Assembly (NCBI GenBank): GCA_022824945.1
Contig: JAJDYX010000047.1
Coordinates: 147,784 to 211,783 of the forward strand
Direction: 5' to 3'
DNA: 64,000 nt
Source of the DNA: Candidatus Latescibacterota bacterium
Lineage (GTDB): Bacteria > Latescibacterota > UBA2968
Under the pieces are notes generated by a model. The model made no database searches, had not been told where the DNA came from, and saw nothing but the letters and a program-made list of their open reading frames with translations. Made by a program: the position numbers and the translations under genes. Of the stretch, positions 15,819 through 24,339 are shown piece by piece (positions within the stretch are counted from its first letter, which is position 1; every line of letters begins with the position of its first letter).

Positions 15819-17740
15819 CACACTTCTCCCATATCCACCCCCCAGGGCTGTACAAGCTCGAGTTTCTTATCCAAAGCGTGCATCAGATCGGGCAGATCAA
15901 ATGATCTGAGAACACCCCGGGGGATACTGGCAGCAGGCCAACTGACCAGGGGTGTTTGTGTCCAGGCGTGAAAGGAAAGCGGATAGTCTTTCAGGGTAAC
16001 AGTCGTCACCGCGGAATGCAGAAACCCGGCAAACAGCGCGTGAATTGCCCCCTGTCCACGCCCGTAAAGATAGATTTTTTTTGCACCTTCATCAACCAGC
16101 AGGTCAAGTGTGGATAACACATCGTGTACCCGCCGTCCGAGAAAGCTTTGACCGAGCATCAGGCCATATCCATTGCACATATAGTCATTGCCATAAGGGT
16201 GAAAAAAATCGCGTTCATCATCGGCAAGCGATTCCCCCAGGCCCCGCACATCGAGTGCATAGAGCGGATGTTGTTCTTTCAGACTTTTTGCAAAAGGATC
16301 TTCTATCAAATCTTCTTCCGCAGAAACATGTGGCAGATAGAGATGAACTTCGCGCTCGACATCAAGCGTATGCGCATAAGACGGATTGGCCAGGCGTTTC
16401 CGCATAATAGCGCGAATATTGCCCTCCGTTTCAACCGCATACCGCGCCAGGCGAACGCCATCTTCTGTCGTACCACGCAGACAGCGGTAGTGGGACAGGT
16501 CGCGATCATCAGACAAATTGAGCGTGCTTTGCACGCAACGGGTGAGTTCGTCTTTCCCCAACTTTTTGCGTTTTGATGCAAGAACATCTGCTTTTTGGGC
16601 AATCAGATCGTAAATAGGAGTAGCACCTTCGGGCACAACCTCGCCTTTGGGGGTGACATTTAAGACATCGCTCAAGTCTTCGGTCTCTTCTAAACGGGCA
16701 ACCTGCTGAATACCGGCATGCATTGCAAAAAACCTCACCATAGCTTCCTGGTTATCTCGAAAAAAGCCGTGGCCTTCTGACCCGATAAAAATATCAGTCG
16801 CATTGGCTGGCGCGCCAATAATATCGTAAAAACGACGGACTTCAGAATAGGCTTGTTGGAGACCGCGTCGGTCAAAAAAGCAATAGGCTTGCCCGAGCAA
16901 AATTACAGGAGCCGGTGCTCGGGCAATAAAAAAATCAGCCATGTCCAGACCCGCGCCAATCACGCCCGGCGGATACTGTTCCGAATCGGCGGGCAATTCA
17001 TTTTCGAGATTGGCGGCAAAAGTGGTGACAAAACAACTGGGGGCAGCCATAGAAAAACGCTCTTCCACCGGCCATATCCAACTGGTCATAGTACCGCCGC
17101 CCGAGTTGCCCGTAAGCCCGATGCACCTGGGATCGACTTCGGGACGGGTAAGCAGATAATCGAGCGCGCGGATACCATCCCATGCCCGCCACGCGCCAAA
17201 CCATTCGCCCACCAGTTCGAGTTGTTTGCCCATCATATTATGAGCATGTGTTGAAGACCGCACACTTTCGCGGCTGTGCAGGGCATAGTATTGATCGCGC
17301 TCGCCCTGATTGAAGGGGTCATAGATCAAAACGACAAAACCATTGCGCGCCAGACGCTGGCAAAATGCCTGATAAAGCGATGCATTTTTGCCATCAGCAG
17401 CATGACCACAAGAGCCAATAATACCAGGGGCTGGTCCATCGAGTTTGTCGGGCACGTAAAGGTGGGCGGTAACCAAACAGCCCGGGCGACTCTCAAAGAT
17501 GATTTTTTCAATGCGATAATAGCGGCGTTCAACTGTACCGACGACGCGCGCATTAAGCGGTGTTTTACTCGGCCATGGGCGATAGGCTTTGTCAATGGCC
17601 TCACGCACTTCATCGCGGTATGCGAAAGCTTCTTTTCTGGTGCGAATGGATGATAGGCGTTTTGCGCGGTCAGCATTTACAGCCCGCACGCGTGCGACAT
17701 AGTCATCCAGCACCATGTGTCCATAACCATTTCGCGGCAT
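15818..17740 (-). CDS. Two-domain alpha/beta-hydrolase (acetyl-xylan-esterase-like)
   Basis: This 640-aa protein joins two alpha/beta-hydrolase halves. The N-terminal half (about 60-345) has the nucleophile elbow GNSGGG with S213, an oxyanion region GSCGHAADG (109-117) and a catalytic His in EGHGFF (H324), as in acetyl-xylan/cephalosporin-type esterases. The C-terminal half (about 370-640) repeats the fold, but its elbow reads YGRGQGA (559-565), with Gly in place of the catalytic Ser, so it is probably inactive and may bind substrate. No signal peptide is seen. CTGGAG precedes the start by about 6 bases. The gene stands alone on its strand. A role in deacetylating plant or algal polysaccharide is plausible but not shown. 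Confidence 0.8.
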   Translation of the reverse strand: MPRNGYGHMVLDDYVARVRAVNADRAKRLSSIRTRKEAFAYRDEVREAIDKAYRPWPSKTPLNARVVGTVERRYYRIEKIIFESRPGCLVTAHLYVPDKLDGPAPGIIGSCGHAADGKNASLYQAFCQRLARNGFVVLIYDPFNQGERDQYYALHSRESVRSSTHAHNMMGKQLELVGEWFGAWRAWDGIRALDYLLTRPEVDPRCIGLTGNSGGGTMTSWIWPVEERFSMAAPSCFVTTFAANLENELPADSEQYPPGVIGAGLDMADFFIARAPAPVILLGQAYCFFDRRGLQQAYSEVRRFYDIIGAPANATDIFIGSEGHGFFRDNQEAMVRFFAMHAGIQQVARLEETEDLSDVLNVTPKGEVVPEGATPIYDLIAQKADVLASKRKKLGKDELTRCVQSTLNLSDDRDLSHYRCLRGTTEDGVRLARYAVETEGNIRAIMRKRLANPSYAHTLDVEREVHLYLPHVSAEEDLIEDPFAKSLKEQHPLYALDVRGLGESLADDERDFFHPYGNDYMCNGYGLMLGQSFLGRRVHDVLSTLDLLVDEGAKKIYLYGRGQGAIHALFAGFLHSAVTTVTLKDYPLSFHAWTQTPLVSWPAASIPRGVLRSFDLPDLMHALDKKLELVQPWGVDMGEV

Positions 17741-17884
17741 AAGAATAGCTCCAGATTAAAAAGATAAGACGTGGCGTGGGAGTGCCTGTACAATACATAG
17801 ATCTCCTGTGCAGGGTCAACGATTTTTTTTCCCTCACAGCTAAAAATCTCACGCGATTCGCCTCAGTATTCCAAGCCGTTTTTG

Positions 17885-17913
17885 TTGCCATTACACTGGT
17901 TTTTGCCTAAATT
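17885..17913 (+). promoter_or_regulatory. Candidate sigma-70 promoter for the yggS operon
   Basis: TTGCCA (17885-17890) and TAAATT (17908-17913) are separated by 17 bases, and the -10 box ends 35 bases before the yggS ATG at 17949. It would drive the run of plus-strand genes that follows. Confidence 0.4.
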
Positions 17914-17948
17914 GTAAAATCTATATTTCAATTTTGAGACCGAAATTT

Positions 17949-18632
17949 ATGTCGGCAATTGCTGAGAACTTAAAACGCGTTCAAGACCGCATTGATAGGG
18001 CTGCCCATCGGTCCGGTCGGTCGGCAGATGCGGTTAAATTGATTGTTGTAACAAAGACCTGGCCTGCCGAAGTCGTGCAACAGGTCGTAGATGCGGGGAC
18101 ACGGATTTTAGGCGAAAGTCGCGTGCAAGAGGCACAGCATAAAGTCCCAGAGATAGCAGGCACCGTATCCTGGCATCTGGTTGGACACTTACAGCGCAAC
18201 AAAGTCAAACAGGCGTTGCCTTTATTCGACCTGATTCACTCGGTTGACACATTGCGCCTGGCGAAAGAAATCAGCCAGTGGGCTGTGCGGAGAAACACCC
18301 CAGCTCGCGTATTGGTACAGGTAAATACATCGGGCGAAGCATCAAAGTTTGGTGTATCGCCCAACGCGGCATTAGATCTGGTTGAGCAGGTTGATGACCT
18401 GCAGGGCGTTTCGGTGGCAGGACTGATGACGATTGGTGCCTTTGATCCAGACCCTGAAACAGCGCGACCAAATTTTGTCTTGTTGCGACAAATCAGGGAT
18501 CGCATCGCAATTCACAAGCCCCATGTGTCTATCCTGTCTATGGGGATGACCAGCGACTTTGAAGTTGCAATTGAAGAAGGCGCAACAATGGTTCGCGTGG
18601 GCACGGCGATTTTTGGTCAGCGGACGGTATAA
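17949..18632 (+). CDS. yggS: YggS family PLP-binding homeostasis protein
   Basis: This 227-aa TIM-barrel protein of the YggS/PROSC family has no known catalytic reaction and keeps free pyridoxal phosphate in balance. The PLP Lys lies in KLIVVTKTWP near the N-terminus. Conserved WHLVGHLQRNK and the phosphate-binding MGMTSDFEVAIEEGATMVRVG are present. ATG 17949 is preferred to an upstream TTG at 17934 because the family begins at this position. The order yggS-yggT-divIVA that follows is the cell-division-associated arrangement seen in many bacteria (often after ftsZ). Confidence 0.95.
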   Translation: MSAIAENLKRVQDRIDRAAHRSGRSADAVKLIVVTKTWPAEVVQQVVDAGTRILGESRVQEAQHKVPEIAGTVSWHLVGHLQRNKVKQALPLFDLIHSVDTLRLAKEISQWAVRRNTPARVLVQVNTSGEASKFGVSPNAALDLVEQVDDLQGVSVAGLMTIGAFDPDPETARPNFVLLRQIRDRIAIHKPHVSILSMGMTSDFEVAIEEGATMVRVGTAIFGQRTV

Positions 18633-18635
18633 ACT

Positions 18636-19223
18636 ATGGTTGATGTGGTTGCTCAGGCGATTATTTTAATCCAACAAGCCATTGACTGGATGCTTATTGC
18701 ATTGGTAATCGGCATGGTGGCGTTGTTGCTATTACGCGCTATTTTGGTGCGTATGAGTTCTTTTGGCTGGTCTCAATATTATGTTCGGCGCATAACCGAC
18801 CCGCTCGTATGGCCCATTGCTCAGCACATGCCTGGAAATACCGCCGCGGCACCGTTGATTCTGGTGATTGCGACATTGATTGGAGCATTTTTTTTAAAAT
18901 GGTTAACCAGCGATGTGCTGCTTGCACTCATTGGACTGCTACAAGGTATTTCCTCTGGCGAAATCCTGCATGTCATCGGCTGGTTGCTCTATGGAGCCGT
19001 TGCGGTCCTGCTGGTCTTAATTATCGCGCGTATCGTATTTTCCTGGTTGCCCTTTGTGCGCGGGGGCAGGTTTATGTGGACACTTTACAGCTTGACTGAG
19101 CCTATTATGGGGCCTTTTCGGCAGATCGTTCCTCCGCTGGGCATGTTCGATTTGTCGCCTATTTTGTTAATTTTGCTTTTGCAAATTGTTCAGAGTGCCA
19201 TCCAAAGTGTATTTGAGTTATAA
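18636..19223 (+). CDS. yggT: YggT family membrane protein
   Basis: This 195-aa protein carries two YggT repeats, each a pair of membrane spans with the repeat ending near the conserved R/P-rich segments (RRITDPLVWPIAQHMPG and LTEPIMGPFRQIVPPLGMFDLSP). The family is linked to division-septum membrane organisation by its constant position next to yggS and divIVA/sepF. It starts 3 bases after the yggS stop; the start overlaps no other gene. Full length for a double-repeat member. Confidence 0.92.
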   Translation: MVDVVAQAIILIQQAIDWMLIALVIGMVALLLLRAILVRMSSFGWSQYYVRRITDPLVWPIAQHMPGNTAAAPLILVIATLIGAFFLKWLTSDVLLALIGLLQGISSGEILHVIGWLLYGAVAVLLVLIIARIVFSWLPFVRGGRFMWTLYSLTEPIMGPFRQIVPPLGMFDLSPILLILLLQIVQSAIQSVFEL

Positions 19224-19247
19224 AATAGCCCCTGGGGGAGGGAAATT

Positions 19248-19769
19248 GTGAACATCACACCACAAGATATTCGCAAACAGATTTTTAAGAAATCTTTTCG
19301 CGGTTATGATCAAGAAGAAGTGCAGGCATTTCTCGAAATGCTGGCGACAGAAGCCGAACATCTCAACTCCGAAAATATCGAACTAAAAGAATTTCTCAAT
19401 GCGTTGCAATCAGAAGTGCATCACTATCAATCAATAGAGCAAACCCTCCAGGAGATGCTCAGAACTGCTCAACAAACGGCTGAAGAAGTCAAAGAAAATG
19501 GGCATAAAGAAGCGCGGCTAATTGTGAAAGAAGCGGAAATCCGCAGCAATCGGGCCATTGAAAAAGCACGCACACAGGTGAATGAGATCCGCACAGAGCT
19601 TGTGGAGTTACAAAATCAACGCGATATGTTCTTGTCCAAGTTTAAGGCTCTGGTACAGGTTCAGACTGATTTTTTGGACCAATTTCAAATGACTACCTTT
19701 GATGTGGTAAAAGAGAATATCCCTGAAATAGAAGATGACGCCACAGATCAGGACGACGAAGATGCCTGA
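19248..19769 (+). CDS. divIVA: DivIVA domain-containing coiled-coil protein
   Basis: This 173-aa protein starts with the conserved DivIVA membrane-curvature-binding motif (MNITPQDIRKQIFKKSFRGY, with DQEEVQAFLE following). A long coiled coil continues to about residue 140 and an acidic tail follows. The start is GTG 19248 with GGGAGG 6 bases upstream. Proteins of this family mark cell poles or septa and recruit division and wall-growth machinery. The mtnP gene overlaps its 3' end by 8 bases. Confidence 0.93.
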   Translation: MNITPQDIRKQIFKKSFRGYDQEEVQAFLEMLATEAEHLNSENIELKEFLNALQSEVHHYQSIEQTLQEMLRTAQQTAEEVKENGHKEARLIVKEAEIRSNRAIEKARTQVNEIRTELVELQNQRDMFLSKFKALVQVQTDFLDQFQMTTFDVVKENIPEIEDDATDQDDEDA

Positions 19770-20637
19770 ACAGATTGTTCGACTGGGTGTTATGGGCGGA
19801 TCGGGTGTTTATCACATGGAAGGTGTGGAAATAATAGCCGAACATCGCCTTGCCACACCTTTTGGCGCGCCCTCAGATGCCGTTGTCGAAACGCGCATAG
19901 GCGACCAAACGGTATATTTTTTGCCCCGTCATGGACGCGGGCATGTGCTGCTGCCTTCTGAAGTGCCCTATCGCGCCAATATATATGCCCTGAAACAAAT
20001 GGGCGTGACGCATCTGTTGGCAATAAGTGCTGTGGGGATTATGCGAGAAGCCATAAAACCGGGTGATATGGTGGTGCCCGATCAAATTTTTGATCGTACC
20101 CGCGGCATCCGTGCGAGCACATTTTTTGGTGAAGGCATTGCCGGACATGTGACCTTTGCCGATCCCTTTTGCAGCGAATTGCGCGACTTACTGCTGGCCG
20201 CTGCAAAAAACTCCGGAGCAACCACCCACGATGGCGGAACGTATATCTGTATGGAGGGACCGCAGTTCTCCACGCGTGCAGAGTCCCATTTTTATCGTCG
20301 AGAAGTCAATGCGACCGTGATTGGGATGACGGCTTTGCCCGAAGCCAAGCTCGCACGCGAGGCCGAAATATGTTATGCAATGCTGGCTATGGGCACCGAT
20401 TACGATTGCTGGCATGAAGCAGAAGAAGATGTATCGGTAGAAGCTGTAGTCGCTGTGTTAAAAGCCAATGCCGAGCACGCAAATCAAATTGTATGCTCAT
20501 TGACCGCACAGTTGCCCAGAACATCGGATTGCGATTGTCTCAATGCCGCACAATTTGCGATTATTACATCTTCAGATGCAATTTCCAGCGCGGCAAAAGA
20601 AAGACTCGGTCTTTTATACGATAAGTACTGGAAATAA
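19762..20637 (+). CDS. mtnP: S-methyl-5'-thioadenosine phosphorylase (or purine nucleoside phosphorylase)
   Basis: This 291-aa phosphorylase cleaves methylthioadenosine to adenine and 5-methylthioribose-1-phosphate. It shows the phosphate-binding GVMGGSGVY loop, FLPRHGRGH with the following PSEVPYRANIYALKQMG, the Met/Glu pocket in CMEGPQFSTRAE, and GTDYDCW near the C-terminus. The D of TDYDCW is the adenine-recognition feature of MTAP-like enzymes. ATG 19762 overlaps the divIVA stop by 8 bases; a longer start at 19735 would add 9 residues unlike the family. The product clears methylthioadenosine made by aminopropyltransferases such as the one at 4.8 kb. Confidence 0.9.
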   Translation: MPEQIVRLGVMGGSGVYHMEGVEIIAEHRLATPFGAPSDAVVETRIGDQTVYFLPRHGRGHVLLPSEVPYRANIYALKQMGVTHLLAISAVGIMREAIKPGDMVVPDQIFDRTRGIRASTFFGEGIAGHVTFADPFCSELRDLLLAAAKNSGATTHDGGTYICMEGPQFSTRAESHFYRREVNATVIGMTALPEAKLAREAEICYAMLAMGTDYDCWHEAEEDVSVEAVVAVLKANAEHANQIVCSLTAQLPRTSDCDCLNAAQFAIITSSDAISSAAKERLGLLYDKYWK

Positions 20638-20664
20638 AAAAGATGCGTACCACTAATAATTTTT

Positions 20665-21129
20665 ATGATCGACAATAGCTGGTACATACGCCCCAAAGGG
20701 TTGCGAGAACGCCATGCTGCGGGCGGTGTGGTCGTGCGTCGGGATGGCAATCAGGCATTGTTGGCTCTTGCTCGCGAAAGAGGGCATACCGACTATGTGT
20801 TGCCCAAAGGACACGTTGAAGCGGGCGAGGAAATCGAATATGCTGCCAGACGAGAGATCGAAGAAGAAGTGGGAATATCAAAACTGCAATTTATAGAAAA
20901 ACTCGGCATAAAAGAACGGCTTGATTTTCACAAGACAGAGTGGAAAATAACACATTATTTTTTATATTTGACCGAACAGATTGATGCCGTGCCGACCGAC
21001 ACAACACATCATGAAAGCATGTCCTGGGTCCCGCTTGATCCACTGCCTACTTTTTTTTGGCCGGAACAACACGCGCTAATTAAAGAAAATGCATATCAAA
21101 TTTGGGAAGCTGTGGATAGAAAGGAATAA
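20665..21129 (+). CDS. NUDIX hydrolase
   Basis: This 154-aa protein has a complete Nudix box between G49 and G70: G49-x5-E55-x7-R63-E64-x-x-E67-E68-x-G70. N-terminal GGVVVRRDGN and a tryptophan-rich C-terminus (SMSWVPLDPL) are typical of AP4A/8-oxo-dGTP-type hydrolases. It starts 27 bases after mtnP and is followed by the DksA-like gene after one base. Substrate not decided by sequence. Confidence 0.9.
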   Translation: MIDNSWYIRPKGLRERHAAGGVVVRRDGNQALLALARERGHTDYVLPKGHVEAGEEIEYAARREIEEEVGISKLQFIEKLGIKERLDFHKTEWKITHYFLYLTEQIDAVPTDTTHHESMSWVPLDPLPTFFWPEQHALIKENAYQIWEAVDRKE

Positions 21130-21130
21130 A

Positions 21131-21502
21131 ATGACAAACCAAGACCTGGAGTATTTCAAAAATCTTTTAGAGAGCAAACGCTCCTCTATCGTTAAAGACC
21201 TGGGCACTTTGCAGAGCCATTCCATGCAGAGCACCTCGGCAGAATCGTCGGGAGACCTGACGTATTCAGATCACATGCCCGATTTGGGCAGTGCGACCAT
21301 GGAACGCGAAAAGGCTTTCCTATTTGCAGCACGCGACGGTGCTTATCTGGACCAAATTGACGCTGCTTTAACGCGCATCAAAAACCGCAAATTTGGCGTG
21401 TGTCGAGCATGTAAATCTCCTATCCCCAGAGCGAGACTGGAAGCTGTGCCAACCACGGAAATTTGCGTCCCTTGTAAAGAAAAACAAAATAAATTGGCAT
21501 GA
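21131..21502 (+). CDS. TraR/DksA family zinc-finger protein
   Basis: This 123-aa protein consists of an N-terminal helical hairpin and a C-terminal C4 zinc finger (C91-x2-C94 and C112-x2-C115). Members modulate RNA polymerase through the secondary channel together with ppGpp. The DksA-type acidic tip at the hairpin turn appears as SGDLTYSDHMPDLG, similar to the YocK/YteA branch (often called general-stress DksA/TraR proteins). ATG 21131 is preferred because AGGAATAAA precedes it; an upstream in-frame ATG would overlap the NUDIX gene. Confidence 0.85.
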   Translation: MTNQDLEYFKNLLESKRSSIVKDLGTLQSHSMQSTSAESSGDLTYSDHMPDLGSATMEREKAFLFAARDGAYLDQIDAALTRIKNRKFGVCRACKSPIPRARLEAVPTTEICVPCKEKQNKLA

Positions 21503-21511
21503 GGTATAATT

Positions 21512-22009
21512 GTGAGATTTTTGTGGATTACAGGTGTGGCATTAGCGCTGGATCAATTTACAAAATGGTGGGTGTTGCAAACCATGACCCTGGGCGAATC
21601 TGTACCGGTATTGGGATCTTTTTTCAGGCTGACCTATATTCACAACCCAGGTGCCGTATTCGGCATCCGATTGGGCAACCCTTACCTCCATCTATTACTG
21701 GCTTGTGTGGCACTTCTCGTGGTTGGTGGGTTGCTGTGGCGTATCTCTCCCGAAGACCGCCTTGCAGCTATTGGTTTGACCCTGGTGCTGGGAGGTGCAA
21801 TTGGCAATATCATCGACCGCGTGCGATTTGGCGTCGTAATTGATTTTCTCGATTTTGGCATTGGAACTGCGCGGTGGTGGGTTTTTAACCTCGCGGATAC
21901 CTGTGTCAGTGTGGGGACCGCCCTCTTGATTTTTACTTTTGGCATCACATCTAAACGCCGTGAGACGGTGTATAACAGTGATTCATCTAAAAATTCTGCC
22001 TCAACATGA
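21512..22009 (+). CDS. lspA: Lipoprotein signal peptidase (signal peptidase II)
   Basis: This 165-aa inner-membrane aspartyl protease has four spans. Conserved motifs are ALDQFTKWW, HNPGAVFGI, GGAIGNIIDRVRFGVVIDF with the catalytic Asp D111, and WVFNLADTC with D129. It cleaves prolipoproteins after lipidation; the putative lipoprotein at 2.7 kb would be a substrate. The start is GTG 21512, preceded by GAGG. The 3' end overlaps rluD by 32 bases. Confidence 0.95.
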   Translation: MRFLWITGVALALDQFTKWWVLQTMTLGESVPVLGSFFRLTYIHNPGAVFGIRLGNPYLHLLLACVALLVVGGLLWRISPEDRLAAIGLTLVLGGAIGNIIDRVRFGVVIDFLDFGIGTARWWVFNLADTCVSVGTALLIFTFGITSKRRETVYNSDSSKNSAST

Positions 22010-22958
22010 AGACCAGCGTCTGGACCGCTATTTGGCCGATCAACGCCCCGAGTTTTCGCGTTCACGCCTTCAAAAACTGATTGCCGAGGGTGCTGTTTGC
22101 ATCAACGGGAAGACAACGCGACCGAGCTATCGGGTGGTGGCTGGCGATAGCATCACAATAAACATACCCCCTCCAACAGATAGTGCAATTAATCCAGAGG
22201 ATATTCCTCTGGATATTTTTTTTGAAGATGATCATGTGCTGGTGCTCGACAAACCTGCGGGTATGATTGTACATCCAGCGGGAAGAGTGACCTCGGGAAC
22301 ACTCGTCAATGCCCTCCTGTCACATTGCACGCATTTGTCGGGTATCAACGGGGTTTTGCGACCGGGTATTGTACATCGGTTAGACAAAGACACATCGGGG
22401 CTGATGGTCGTCGCCAAAAGTGATGCAGGGCATCGCGGATTGGCCGCCCAGTTGGAAGCCCGTGCAATGGAGCGGCGTTATCTCGCGCTGATATGGGGGG
22501 GCTTTGAAGCAGATGAAGGGCGCATAGAAGCACCAATTGGAAGGCATCCCAAAGAACGAAAGCGAATGGCTGTTTCTCAGAATGGAAAATATGCAGCAAC
22601 GCACTGGAAAATAAGGGCGCGTTACGATTTTCTCTCTTTGCTATCTCTCGCGCTGGAGACGGGTCGTACACACCAGATCAGAGTACATCTCGCACATCTC
22701 AATCGCCCCGTATTTGGCGACCCACTATACGGTGGACGCGAGGAGCGGCTATCTGGGATTGCCCCTCTGTTTCGGAGAGAGGCAACCCACCTGCTCGCGC
22801 AAACTAATCGACAGATGCTCCACGCAACCCAATTGACATTTGTACATCCCGTAACAAAAGAAGAAATGATGTTTGAAGCACATCCACCAGAAGATATGCA
22901 GAAGATTCTTGCTTATTCCTCATCATCCTCTTCTGGCATAAGCACAAATTCGGGATAG
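21978..22958 (+). CDS. rluD: 23S rRNA pseudouridine synthase, RluD/RluA family
   Basis: This 326-aa enzyme has an N-terminal S4 RNA-binding domain (QRLDRYLADQRPEFSRSRLQ) and the RluA-type catalytic domain with HRLDKDTSG (catalytic D136). GTG 21978 fits the S4 domain boundary; the track-length ORF would start 13 codons earlier inside lspA without support. lspA-rluD is a common gene order. The last 15 codons read as a Ser-rich tail (SSSSSSGISTNSG) and are antisense to the end of the Amt gene, so the two convergent genes share 46 bases. Confidence 0.93.
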   Translation: MIHLKILPQHEDQRLDRYLADQRPEFSRSRLQKLIAEGAVCINGKTTRPSYRVVAGDSITINIPPPTDSAINPEDIPLDIFFEDDHVLVLDKPAGMIVHPAGRVTSGTLVNALLSHCTHLSGINGVLRPGIVHRLDKDTSGLMVVAKSDAGHRGLAAQLEARAMERRYLALIWGGFEADEGRIEAPIGRHPKERKRMAVSQNGKYAATHWKIRARYDFLSLLSLALETGRTHQIRVHLAHLNRPVFGDPLYGGREERLSGIAPLFRREATHLLAQTNRQMLHATQLTFVHPVTKEEMMFEAHPPEDMQKILAYSSSSSSGISTNSG

Positions 22959-24295
22959 GCGTCAATTCCCAATTCCCCAACATCCTGACCCAATTGTTCG
23001 ACCTGCCGCGACACGCGCACACTCAACGTCATAGCAATCACGCGCCACAACACCCACGAAGTCACAAACACGAATGCGCCAATCGCCACGATGCCGATCA
23101 ATTGTACGCCTAAGTTGCCGCCACCAGCGATGCAGACCGCTATGGTCCCCCAGATACCGGCGAACAAGTGAGCCGGTATCGCCCCGACCACATCATCGAG
23201 CTTAACCTTTTCCAGCAACTTGATCCCGGCAGTACACACAACCGCGCCAATAGCACCAATAATAACCGACCAGTAGTGATCCACAATATCGGGTCCAGCA
23301 GTAATCGAGACCAGACCGGCGATTGCGCCATTCAACCCAGCGAACAGATCTATGCGTCCCAGAATGGGCCGAGAAACTATAAGAGCTGCCATAACACCGG
23401 CTGCAGCTGCCAGATTGGTATTGACCAGCACATGACTCATCGCGACCACGTCAAGCGCGCTTCCCAATGCCAGTTGCGACCCACCGTTGAAGCCAAACCA
23501 TCCGAACCACAGGATGAAGACACCCAGTGTTACTATCAAAATGTTAGAGGGAGGCGTGGATTTAACCGTACCATCGCTGCGGAATTTGCCGAACCTCGGT
23601 CCAACGACTATTGCGCCAGCAAGTGCCGCCCAGCCACCGGTACTATGCACGATGGTCGAACCAGCAAAATCCTTGAAACCCATCGCACTTAGCCATCCCT
23701 CGCCCCAGGTCCACGCGCCGACGACGGGATAGATAATCGCTGTCAGCACCAGAATAAAAAGGAAAAAGGACCATATCTTGACGCGTTCGGCCAGAGCCCC
23801 AGAGACAATGGAAGCAGTGGTCGCAACAAAGACCATCTGGAAAAACCAATTGGACATGGTGGAATAGCCGTTCTTAACCACCGCCGCCTTTGAGGCCTCA
23901 TTTCCCGCTATTAGAGCGATCTCATCGCCAGATGGTCCGTATAATAATTTGAATGAACCGATCACGCTCCCCACATCGACGTACATGAGATTATAGCCGA
24001 TGAAATAGTAAGCAAGCCCGGCAATAGAATAGAGGCCGATGTTCTTCAGACAAATCATGGAGGCATTCTTGGTACGCACAGAACCGGACTCGAGCATGGT
24101 AAATCCCGCGCACATCCACATCACCAGCACGCCCCAAATGAGAAATGAGAACGTATTGAAGACGAACAGGGTCTCCTCGTCAACTGCCGCATGCGCGGCG
24201 GTTGTAGCACACGCAAGAAAACCGAGCACCGCGAGTGCTTTTCCCATCCTGATAGTGAACCGATGATGAATAAGGTCTTTAGAAAACGTTCGCAT
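22913..24295 (-). CDS. amt: Ammonium transporter Amt
   Basis: This 460-aa transporter carries a signal peptide (ending CATTAAHAA) and 11 expected membrane spans. The pore twin-His pattern is visible as STIVHSTGGWAAL and AHLFAGIWGT, the usual Phe gate as ESGSVRTKNA context, and VGPRFGKF as the conserved loop. ATG 24295 has GGGAGGAGA upstream. The acidic C-terminus (LMPEEDDEE) is short and lacks a GlnK-binding extension longer than normal. It follows a histidine kinase by 45 bases and ends a five-gene minus-strand run. No glnK gene is adjacent, which is unusual; control may instead come from the signalling genes before it. Confidence 0.93.
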   Translation of the reverse strand: MRTFSKDLIHHRFTIRMGKALAVLGFLACATTAAHAAVDEETLFVFNTFSFLIWGVLVMWMCAGFTMLESGSVRTKNASMICLKNIGLYSIAGLAYYFIGYNLMYVDVGSVIGSFKLLYGPSGDEIALIAGNEASKAAVVKNGYSTMSNWFFQMVFVATTASIVSGALAERVKIWSFFLFILVLTAIIYPVVGAWTWGEGWLSAMGFKDFAGSTIVHSTGGWAALAGAIVVGPRFGKFRSDGTVKSTPPSNILIVTLGVFILWFGWFGFNGGSQLALGSALDVVAMSHVLVNTNLAAAAGVMAALIVSRPILGRIDLFAGLNGAIAGLVSITAGPDIVDHYWSVIIGAIGAVVCTAGIKLLEKVKLDDVVGAIPAHLFAGIWGTIAVCIAGGGNLGVQLIGIVAIGAFVFVTSWVLWRVIAMTLSVRVSRQVEQLGQDVGELGIDAYPEFVLMPEEDDEE

Positions 24296-24339
24296 ATCTA
24301 TCTCCTCCCATAGCAATGAGACAGTGCCTCCACGCCCTT

